From Phycisphaerae bacterium (GTDB lineage Bacteria; Planctomycetota; Phycisphaerae; Phycisphaerales; Phycisphaeraceae): 64,000 nt of DNA. Position 1 is the stretch's first letter. Each line of letters begins with the position of its first letter. The stretch spans positions 1 through 64,000 of the forward strand of contig JAUHYI010000004.1 in assembly GCA_030426385.1 (NCBI GenBank), given 5' to 3'. Of the stretch, positions 8,819-16,166 are shown in pieces. The notes under the pieces were generated by a model. It saw only the letters and a program-made list of their open reading frames with translations, did not search any database and was not told where the DNA came from. The translations under genes were made by a program, and so were the position numbers.

Positions 8819-9688
8819 ATGAAACGCATTGCCACCCTCGCACTCACCATGACGGCCAGCGCCCTGTTCGCCAATCACACGAATGCCGCATCAGTCATAC
8901 TCAACGAGTACAACGCGGTCGGCTCAGACAAGCATCTCGACGAAAACGCTTATGGCGACAGCGATAAGGCCGACTCGCGTCTAGGGCGCATCCAAGGCAA
9001 CGGCGGCAACTGGATCGAGTTGGTCGTCGTAGGTGATGGCACGCAAGGCTCGGCCGTCGATATGCGTAACTGGTCGATCGACTGGGAAGAAACTGGCGAT
9101 GCTGGCACCATCTTTCTGAGCAACGATAGCTTCTGGTCATCCGTCACTGCCGGCACACTCATCACGATTACCGAAACACAAACCATCGTCAGCGAAGGCG
9201 GCCAAACCATCGTCAACGGTTCGGATACCTCCATCGATTTTACCAACGGTGACAACTGGGCCAACGTCTGGAGCTTCGACACAAACCTTATCAGCTCAAC
9301 CACCACCAACGTCGGCGGCGATGGCAGCGGTAACTTTTCGGTCGGTAACGATGACTGGAACATGACCCTTCGTGATGGTTCCAACAATGTGGTGTTCGGC
9401 CCAATCGGCGAAGGGATTCCTTCCAGCACTGGCATCAACAGCAACGAAGTCTTCAAACTCGAAGCCCAACCCACCACATCGATCACCGAAACATCCGCGG
9501 GCGAAGGCACCGGATACAACGATGGTTCCAGCAGCACCTTTGGTGCCCCCAACCTTTGGAACGGCGGTGACTCAAGCCAGGACTTCACCTCGTTCGGCGT
9601 CATCACCAATGTCCCCGAACCAACCACTTGCGCCTTGATGATCACTGGTGCCACACTGGTCGCAGGCCGACGACGTGTATCGAAATGA
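8819..9688 (+). CDS. PEP-CTERM protein with lamin-tail-like start
   Basis: Exported protein of 289 aa with a signal peptide ending near HTNAA and a C-terminal sorting signal VPEPTT, hydrophobic helix and GRRRVSK. The mature start SVILNEYNAVG and the later NWIELVVVGD resemble the first strands of lamin-tail (LTD) domains. The body is rich in Asn, Gly, Ser and Thr, typical of exported matrix proteins of planctomycetes. It shares layout but no clear sequence with the PEP-CTERM protein upstream. A hairpin 80 bases after the stop may end the transcript. Confidence 0.88.
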   Translation: MKRIATLALTMTASALFANHTNAASVILNEYNAVGSDKHLDENAYGDSDKADSRLGRIQGNGGNWIELVVVGDGTQGSAVDMRNWSIDWEETGDAGTIFLSNDSFWSSVTAGTLITITETQTIVSEGGQTIVNGSDTSIDFTNGDNWANVWSFDTNLISSTTTNVGGDGSGNFSVGNDDWNMTLRDGSNNVVFGPIGEGIPSSTGINSNEVFKLEAQPTTSITETSAGEGTGYNDGSSSTFGAPNLWNGGDSSQDFTSFGVITNVPEPTTCALMITGATLVAGRRRVSK

Positions 9689-9766
9689 GATTCTAATGTG
9701 CGACGCGGATGATTGGGCTTTCCCCATGAACCACCACCACACACGATAAATTCCCGGCTTAACACC

Positions 9767-9795
9767 GAAGCCCATGGATCATCTCCGTGGGCTTC
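9767..9795 (+). terminator. Hairpin without U-tract between PEP-CTERM and pseudopilin genes
   Basis: GAAGCCCATGG (9767-9777) and CCGTGGGCTTC (9785-9795) form an 11-bp stem with one G-T pair and a 7-base loop. No T run follows, so it may be a weak terminator, a processing site or an attenuator ahead of the next gene. Confidence 0.45.
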
Positions 9796-9833
9796 AAGCC
9801 TTTCAAGACAACCTTGCAAACCCCTTGTCAACC

Positions 9834-10667
9834 ATGTCATATTCAACACCACCTTTGCAAAACAAGCGCAGACTCACACACGCATTCACACTCATCGAAT
9901 TGTTGGTCGTGATCAGCATCATCGCCTTACTCGTTGGCATTCTGTTGCCCGTGCTCGGTGCCGCCCGCGAACAAGCGCAATCATCACGTAGTCTGGCCAA
10001 CATGCGCTCGTGGGGACAGGGCTTAATGATGTCGACCGTCGACTATCAGGAAATGCTCCCGTGGGATGGTGAAAAAAATGCCAGCGACATGGACATCAAT
10101 TTCGCCGAGCCGCGCTGGTGGGGCAACCTGGTCCCTGACTATCTCGAACAAACAAAATATTCGTTGCTCAACCCAATCCCGCTCGCTAATGATGAAAACT
10201 CTATTTTCATAGACCCGCTGGCAGTCCCGGATGAAACCATGCCAGCCACGGGGTGGGCTGGTCCTGCACCCATCAATTTCTATTTCAACTATGTCTACAA
10301 CGCGGAACTCGATGATGAATCCGAACGACGCGTCAATCTGACAACCACCACCAACGAAAAAATGGTGACGCTCTACGATCTCAATGAAGCCTCGAACACG
10401 ATCATCATGTTGGAAATGCGTTCGCGTTTCGACGAATTGCCTACCACCGATCCATTCTACGGCGAAGACATTGATCGCCAGAAATCCGATTGGCAACGCT
10501 TCGCTGCTCGCCATAGTGACGGCGGTCATCTCGTGTTCGGCGATGGTCATGCTCGACATTTCAAAAACAGCGAGGTCACCGAACCCGGCATCGATCACGT
10601 CACCGGTGCCCCCAACGCCTACAACAAACGCAACCTCATCTGGGATCCGTTCGGCACAGCCAACTGA
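9834..10667 (+). CDS. Type II secretion-like pseudopilin with H-x9-DG motif
   Basis: Start chosen at MSYSTPP (277 aa) because a class III prepilin leader follows: a basic stretch, then FTLIELLVVISIIALLVGIL with Glu at +5. The C-terminal part has RHSDGGHLVFGDGH, the H-x9-DG signature of a large planctomycete pseudopilin family. Such genes occur in many copies and are thought to form surface or secretion filaments. A prepilin peptidase is not nearby. The stop overlaps the next start by one base (TGATG), so the two are translationally coupled. Confidence 0.92.
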   Translation: MSYSTPPLQNKRRLTHAFTLIELLVVISIIALLVGILLPVLGAAREQAQSSRSLANMRSWGQGLMMSTVDYQEMLPWDGEKNASDMDINFAEPRWWGNLVPDYLEQTKYSLLNPIPLANDENSIFIDPLAVPDETMPATGWAGPAPINFYFNYVYNAELDDESERRVNLTTTTNEKMVTLYDLNEASNTIIMLEMRSRFDELPTTDPFYGEDIDRQKSDWQRFAARHSDGGHLVFGDGHARHFKNSEVTEPGIDHVTGAPNAYNKRNLIWDPFGTAN

Positions 10668-12019
10668 TGAGACGTTCCACGCCCACCATCCTGATGGCAT
10701 GCATGATCGTCATGATCATATGGATGACATGCCTGCACGCGCCAATCGCTTGTGCCCAATCAATTCAACCAGCCCAATCAGCCCAAACCCTTGCACTTGA
10801 GTTTGAGCTTGAGTCACTACAAACCATCGACACGCCCGGCTACACCGCGGAAATTGTCGGCTACTCATCCGATTTAAAATTTCTGCTCTCCACCAACGCC
10901 CTATGGAAAACGCTCGACATCCATCGCGTGCTATCGCTCGATCCACTGCAACTTGAGACGATCGATTTCGATCCCGACGAACCTGATGTTGAGGGTGTCT
11001 GGACCATCAATGAACCTACCAGCGTCGCGGTGCATCCGACATTGCCGATCGCCTTTGTCGTGGCCCTGGGTCGATCGATCACCGACGAAGGCTGGCTATT
11101 CGGCATCGACCTGCGCCCCGAATCGCTGGGCAAAAAACGCATCATGCAACCCATCGGCCTGCACCCCGATTGCGTCGCTGTATCACCCGATGGCAACTGG
11201 TTGCTCATCGCCAACGAGGGCGAAGGCCACATAGACACGCCCGGCGGCGTGCGCGCGGTTGATCTGCGTACACTCACCATGGATCGCCGCGCGTCGGACT
11301 CGCCGCTACCAGTCACGGTCCTCGACGGCCTCGACGAATTGCTCGACACGCCCATCGGCGACTGCGAACCCGAATACATCGCGTTCGATCCAGCCGGCCG
11401 ATTCGCCGCTGTATCATGCCAGGAAAATGACGCCATCGCCTTGGTCGACATGCGACAATCATTGCCGAAATTCGCCGGCGTGATTTTTCTACCCTACGGC
11501 TCACAACCCGACGGCGTCGCCGTGTTGGATCAGATCACGCGACTCGATAAGGATGGCCAAACACGCACCGGCTGTCTGGTTGCTGCCGCCGAGGAAGGCA
11601 TGTTCGATCGCTACGGTCGATGGCTGGGTCAATCCGTGAGTTTCACCTGGGTGGATCCGAATAATTTAAGTGCTGTGCCGCAACCGATGTCACGCCTCGA
11701 TGTTCGGCCGATCATCAATCCCGATAAACCCAACAAGCGCCGCGATCCCGAGTCGATCGTGATGACCCATTTCGCAGGCACACCGATGGCCATTCTCAGC
11801 ATCGAACGCGGCGACCACCTCATCGCATTTGATCTGACCGATCCAAAAGAGCCAACCGTCATCGGCATGGTCAAAACTGGTGATCGACCCGAAGGCTTAA
11901 CCTTAATTCGTCATCCGGAACATCCCGACGCACTTTACATTCTCACCGGCGACGAGGGCGACGAAGATAATTTCGGCCCCGGCAGTCTCAGCATCTCTCG
12001 CTTGCGCCTCAAAAATTAA
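10667..12019 (+). CDS. Exported beta-propeller protein (YncE/choice-of-anchor-I-like)
   Basis: A 450-aa protein with a hydrophobic signal sequence (residues 8-30). Repeating blades contain motifs such as VAVSPDGNWLLIANEG, EYIAFDPAGRFAAVSCQEND and QPDGVAVLD, as in seven-bladed surface propellers of the YncE or LVIVD type. It has no C-terminal sorting signal or pilin motif. Coupling to the pseudopilin gene suggests a shared envelope role, possibly as an accessory protein. No enzymatic residues are evident. Confidence 0.75.
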   Translation: MRRSTPTILMACMIVMIIWMTCLHAPIACAQSIQPAQSAQTLALEFELESLQTIDTPGYTAEIVGYSSDLKFLLSTNALWKTLDIHRVLSLDPLQLETIDFDPDEPDVEGVWTINEPTSVAVHPTLPIAFVVALGRSITDEGWLFGIDLRPESLGKKRIMQPIGLHPDCVAVSPDGNWLLIANEGEGHIDTPGGVRAVDLRTLTMDRRASDSPLPVTVLDGLDELLDTPIGDCEPEYIAFDPAGRFAAVSCQENDAIALVDMRQSLPKFAGVIFLPYGSQPDGVAVLDQITRLDKDGQTRTGCLVAAAEEGMFDRYGRWLGQSVSFTWVDPNNLSAVPQPMSRLDVRPIINPDKPNKRRDPESIVMTHFAGTPMAILSIERGDHLIAFDLTDPKEPTVIGMVKTGDRPEGLTLIRHPEHPDALYILTGDEGDEDNFGPGSLSISRLRLKN

Positions 12020-12034
12020 AATGCCAGCTTCACG

Positions 12035-13828
12035 ATGTCCGATTACAATGCGATCATGACATCGACTTCTTTCGTTATCGCTCCACCGCCCGTAAGTTTT
12101 GTTCCCGCTGATTTTGACCCGTCCAATTGGGATCAGATCGCGCCATTGCTGACCCAATTGATCGACCGCCCGCTCGATTCGGTCGACGACGTACAAGCGT
12201 GGCTGCTCGACATGGCCGAGTTCGATGCCATTCTTGGCGAATACGGGGCGCGCTGTTCGATCGATCACAGTTGCCACACCGACGATGCCGACATCGAAGC
12301 GCGGTACATGCATCTGGTGGAAAACATCCACCCCAAAATGCAGCCTGAACTTTTCAAACTGCAAAAGAAACTCGTCGATTGTCCACATGCCGCGCAGTTG
12401 CCCACGATTGATTTGAAATTCAACATTTTGCTGCGACAGTACCACGCGGACATCGCATTATTCCGCGATGAAAACATTCCCCTGCAAACCCAAGTCACCA
12501 AAACCGCCACAGAATACGGCAAACTATGCGGAAAAATGCTCGTCGAATTTCAGGGCGAAACCCTAACTCTGCAACAACTCGCCCGCTACTACGAGGAAAC
12601 CGATCGCGACATCCGCGAATCTGCCTGGCGACTTTCCACCGATCGTCGCCTTCAGGACCGTGATGCCATCGACGCCATCTATGACAAGCTCCTGCACCTG
12701 CGTCAACAAATTGCTGACAACACCGGCATGGGCAGCTACCGCGACTACATCTGGCAATCACAAAAACGCTTCGACTATACGCCCGACGATTGCATGGCCT
12801 TCGGCGATGCGATTGCAAAACATTGCGTCCCACGCGTGCGCGCCCTTGACATCGCGCGCCGAGACAAACTCGGCATCGACACACTGCGTCCGTGGGATGC
12901 GGCGGTTGATCCCTTAGGCCGTTCGCCGTTGCGCCCGTTCGATGCGAAACAGGTAGACGACCTGGTTAAAAAAACCCACGAGATTTTCTCACACATCTCG
13001 CCGAAGTTGGCTGACATGTACGCCACACTCGAATTCGGCCGCAACCTCGACCTGGATAGTCGTCAAGGCAAACGCCCCGGCGGTTTCCAATCATCGTTGC
13101 AATGGTCACGACAACCGTTCATTTTCATGAACGCCGCAGGCTTGCAATCCGATGTCGACACCATGTTGCACGAAGCCGGCCACGCGTTCCATTTCATGGC
13201 CGCCACCGACGAACCCATTGTTGATCTGCGCCAGCCCGGCCTGGAATTTTGCGAAGTCGCCAGCATGTCCATGGAACTGCTCGGCATGGATCACTACGAC
13301 GTCTTCTACAACAACAATAATGACGCCACCAGCAACGATGGCAAAATTGCGGCCGGCCGTGCCAAGCGTCATCAACTTGAAGGCATCATCCGTATCCTTC
13401 CGTGGATCGCCACCATCGACAGCTTCCAACACGCACTCTACACCCAACCTGCGGCCGACATCAATCCTCAAAAGCGCACCGCGATCTGGCGCACCATGCT
13501 TGATCGTTATTACAGCAACGTCGTCGATCACACCGGCATCGAAAGCGCCCGCGATGCCATGTGGCAACGCCAACTCCATCTCATCCATTACCCGTTTTAT
13601 TACATCGAATACGGCATCGCCCAACTCGGCGCGCTGCAAGTTTGGCTCAACTATCGCAACGATCCACAACAGGCCCTTGCCGCATTGCTCGACGCCTTCT
13701 CCGCAGGCGGAACCAAAACATTGCCGGAACTATTCGAACTCGCAGGCATCCGTTTTGATTTCACCGAGACCACCATCGAACCGCTCATCGTTGCCATCGA
13801 ATCCGAGCTGGCCGACTTGCCGGATTGA
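12035..13828 (+). CDS. M3-family oligoendopeptidase (PepF-like)
   Basis: Cytosolic zinc metallopeptidase of 597 aa. HEAGH at 379-383 supplies two zinc ligands and the catalytic Glu380; Glu407 in EFCEVAS is the expected third ligand. The conserved C-terminal segment with HYPFYYIEYGIAQLGA carries the substrate-binding Tyr/His residues of the family. No signal peptide. An alternative start lies 7 codons later (MTSTSF). The next gene belongs to a superfamily that includes dipeptide epimerases, so a peptide-recycling pair is possible but unproven. Confidence 0.9.
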   Translation: MSDYNAIMTSTSFVIAPPPVSFVPADFDPSNWDQIAPLLTQLIDRPLDSVDDVQAWLLDMAEFDAILGEYGARCSIDHSCHTDDADIEARYMHLVENIHPKMQPELFKLQKKLVDCPHAAQLPTIDLKFNILLRQYHADIALFRDENIPLQTQVTKTATEYGKLCGKMLVEFQGETLTLQQLARYYEETDRDIRESAWRLSTDRRLQDRDAIDAIYDKLLHLRQQIADNTGMGSYRDYIWQSQKRFDYTPDDCMAFGDAIAKHCVPRVRALDIARRDKLGIDTLRPWDAAVDPLGRSPLRPFDAKQVDDLVKKTHEIFSHISPKLADMYATLEFGRNLDLDSRQGKRPGGFQSSLQWSRQPFIFMNAAGLQSDVDTMLHEAGHAFHFMAATDEPIVDLRQPGLEFCEVASMSMELLGMDHYDVFYNNNNDATSNDGKIAAGRAKRHQLEGIIRILPWIATIDSFQHALYTQPAADINPQKRTAIWRTMLDRYYSNVVDHTGIESARDAMWQRQLHLIHYPFYYIEYGIAQLGALQVWLNYRNDPQQALAALLDAFSAGGTKTLPELFELAGIRFDFTETTIEPLIVAIESELADLPD

Positions 13829-13840
13829 TATCAACATAGA

Positions 13841-13863
13841 CCGCCGCTTACGGCTTAGCGCAT
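13841..13863. repeat. Short repeat family H, copy 1
   Basis: CCGCCGCTTACGGCTTAGCG at 13841-13860, just after the M3 peptidase stop. Related copies lie at 18992 and 47881, each next to a gene 3' end. Confidence 0.5.
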
Positions 13864-13888
13864 AAAAAAACTCCGTCCCTTAAACCAC

Positions 13889-15079
13889 ATGCATTCGCTC
13901 GCGCACCAACACATCACCATCCGGGACGTGAACCTGCGCATCATCAAACGCTCGCGCCCGCCGTCTCCTGTCGTCCGCGCCAACGTGACCATTCAGGTAG
14001 ACGACAAAATCGCCACAGGCCAATCCACTTGCGCTTTGTTGCTCGACAACACGGATGCTCACAAACGCGCCATCAAACAAGCCGCGCGCATTGCCTTGCA
14101 CACCGAATCCGACCACAGTTTTTTCGACTGGTGGATCAACACCTACATCAAACACACCCAATCGCTGCACGACCAAGACCTCCCCATCCTCATCCGCGCC
14201 CTCGCCTTAATCGAATGGGCCGCCCTCGATGCATTCTGTCGCGCAACCCGCACCCCGTTCATCGATGCCTTGCGCACTAACACGCTAGGCCTGCGCCTTG
14301 ACATGCTTTACCCCGAACTCGAATCCATCGACATCCCCGTCATCATTCCCGCACAACCCACGCCGCCCACCACTGTTCCGCATTTCAATTTAGAGCAACC
14401 ACCCACGTCCGACCCAACTCATCACACGAGCCGCGTCGCCCTCCAACTCACCGGACACGTCGATGCCGACACGGCAAACCTCTCCGCACTCGCCATCCAA
14501 AACGAATCGCGCGACACGCTCCTCGCCTGTCAGCTACATCTCCAAAACCCATTCACCGCTGCGTGGAAATTTCGCGAATACTGGCAAGCTCTCGCACTCA
14601 ATCCTGCGCTCGAATGGATCCTCCCGCGTGCCGCCTGGATCGAACAACCCCTGACCGACGATGTCGCCCTCAACGACGCCACCCGCCACGAATTTGCCGA
14701 CTGGGTCGATCGCCCTGCCATGATCATCGACACGTCCAACAACGCGCGACTCGAATCACTACGCGACGCACTCGACGTCGGCTACCTCGGCATAACCCTC
14801 CGCGCCCACCGCGGTGCCATTCGCGCCATCGCCCAAAATGCGATCATCAAACTCGCCCAACACAGCAACCCCACCCATGATTACCACGCCCACCTCGCCA
14901 TCGCGCATGATGCCATGCCACTGGGCCAACAAATCATCCTGGCCGCGGCGCTCGACATCAACAATCTCACCATCGACGAACACACTCCCCCCCTGGCGAC
15001 TCACTTCACCACTCGCTTGCGCAAAACTCAAAACCGGTTTGCCCGCCTACTCACCACACCCACTGGCCACAAACCCTAA
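13889..15079 (+). CDS. Degenerate enolase-superfamily (MR/MLE-like) protein
   Basis: A 396-aa protein with the outline of mandelate racemase/muconate lactonising enzymes and dipeptide epimerases: a capping domain, the helix RALALIEWAALDAF, the strand WIEQPL holding a metal-ligand Glu, MIIDTSN with an Asp, and GYLGITLRAHRG. The two catalytic lysines look lost: the KxK strand reads RVALQL and the LK-K region has Arg. The DAN metal-ligand motif is also missing. So the fold is likely but ordinary epimerase chemistry is not. It could be a pseudoenzyme or a diverged catalyst. Confidence 0.6.
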   Translation: MHSLAHQHITIRDVNLRIIKRSRPPSPVVRANVTIQVDDKIATGQSTCALLLDNTDAHKRAIKQAARIALHTESDHSFFDWWINTYIKHTQSLHDQDLPILIRALALIEWAALDAFCRATRTPFIDALRTNTLGLRLDMLYPELESIDIPVIIPAQPTPPTTVPHFNLEQPPTSDPTHHTSRVALQLTGHVDADTANLSALAIQNESRDTLLACQLHLQNPFTAAWKFREYWQALALNPALEWILPRAAWIEQPLTDDVALNDATRHEFADWVDRPAMIIDTSNNARLESLRDALDVGYLGITLRAHRGAIRAIAQNAIIKLAQHSNPTHDYHAHLAIAHDAMPLGQQIILAAALDINNLTIDEHTPPLATHFTTRLRKTQNRFARLLTTPTGHKP

Positions 15080-15081
15080 CC

Positions 15082-15117
15082 CCTCACCTCACCTCACTTC
15101 ACTTCACTTCACTTCCA
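15082..15117. repeat. Pentanucleotide tandem repeat (CTCAC/TTCAC)
   Basis: About seven copies of a 5-bp unit between the stop codons of two convergent genes. Nothing else is held in this gap. Confidence 0.75.
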
Positions 15118-15142
15118 CATTTCCTCAGCATCATTTAATGCG

Positions 15143-15967
15143 TCAAAGGGCTGCCGCATCCGTTCGATCATGCGTCGGTGCCACGCCATACGCCCGACGA
15201 TAATCGCGCGACAATTCATGCACGCGCCCATATCCCACGCGGTCCGCGATCTCCGTAATTGCCATCGCACTATGCTTGACCAGGCCGCGCGCCAAATCCA
15301 AACGTATCTGACGCACGCGCTGCATCGGTGTCGTACCCACCGCCGCTCGACACGAACGCGTAATCGTTGCCACACTCTTACCTGACCATTCCACCAGCAA
15401 CGGCAAACGCAAATCAACCGACAAGTCCCTGCGAACTTGCGATTCCAATTGCCACCACAGCGCGGCTTGCGGATCCTGTTGATAGGGCTGCGGCGAACCA
15501 CCATCCAGCGCCCCCAGCAATCCCATCACATTGGCCAGCACTCGACACTGTCGCACAAACGGCGCTACTGCCACATCTCGCCACGCCCGCAACGTCTCTT
15601 CAAAATAGTGTCGAACCACAGGCCCCACATCACGACGCACCCGCGCCTCAAACGGCGGAGCCACCAACACCGGCGCCATCAGATGTAACGAATACATTCG
15701 CCACACCGATCGCACCACGCGCGTCCGCACCAATTCATCCGACTGATACCACACCAAGGTATCCTCGCTCACCTGATACTTCCGGCCCCCGATTTCGTGT
15801 TCGCATTCACCTGCCACCGTCAACTGCAACAAATGGCCCGGCAAACTCGTGCTCAAGTACTCGCTATCTTTTTCCCTGCGCTCAAACAACGTACAAAACG
15901 TCACCGACTCAATCGGCAACGCCACCACCGGCGGATAATACGTCAGCTCATCAACACCATCGCCCAT
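15143..15967 (-). CDS. AraC-family transcriptional regulator
   Basis: A 274-aa regulator with an N-terminal cupin-like sensing half (about 1-130, including LQLTVAGECEHEIGG and VSEDTLVWYQSDEL) and a C-terminal double helix-turn-helix (about 165-265; SVATITRSCRAAVGTTPMQ and the IADRVGYGRVHELSRDYRR helix). The cupin start suggests a sugar or small-molecule ligand. No metabolic operon adjoins it, so the target is unknown. ftsK lies upstream on the same strand but behind a terminator. Confidence 0.88.
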   Translation of the reverse strand: MGDGVDELTYYPPVVALPIESVTFCTLFERREKDSEYLSTSLPGHLLQLTVAGECEHEIGGRKYQVSEDTLVWYQSDELVRTRVVRSVWRMYSLHLMAPVLVAPPFEARVRRDVGPVVRHYFEETLRAWRDVAVAPFVRQCRVLANVMGLLGALDGGSPQPYQQDPQAALWWQLESQVRRDLSVDLRLPLLVEWSGKSVATITRSCRAAVGTTPMQRVRQIRLDLARGLVKHSAMAITEIADRVGYGRVHELSRDYRRAYGVAPTHDRTDAAAL

Positions 15968-16062
15968 GCTCTAATCATCCCATAAAACCGATCCGCATAA
16001 CACCCAAAACATGACGGTTGGCCTCGCCATCCCACTCTAATAACAGCAAAACACAAATCCAT

Positions 16063-16094
16063 AAAAAAAACCCCAGGGCCACCCAGCCCGGGGT
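16063..16094 (-). terminator. Rho-independent terminator of ftsK
   Basis: Read on the minus strand, a GC-rich stem between 16071-16079 and 16086-16093 (one bulge) is followed by eight U (16063-16070). Confidence 0.85.
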
Positions 16095-16166
16095 CTTTCA
16101 AAAAAACATTGGAATTATGGCCCGATGACAATCACTTCATCATACAAATCTCATCACAAAAACACA

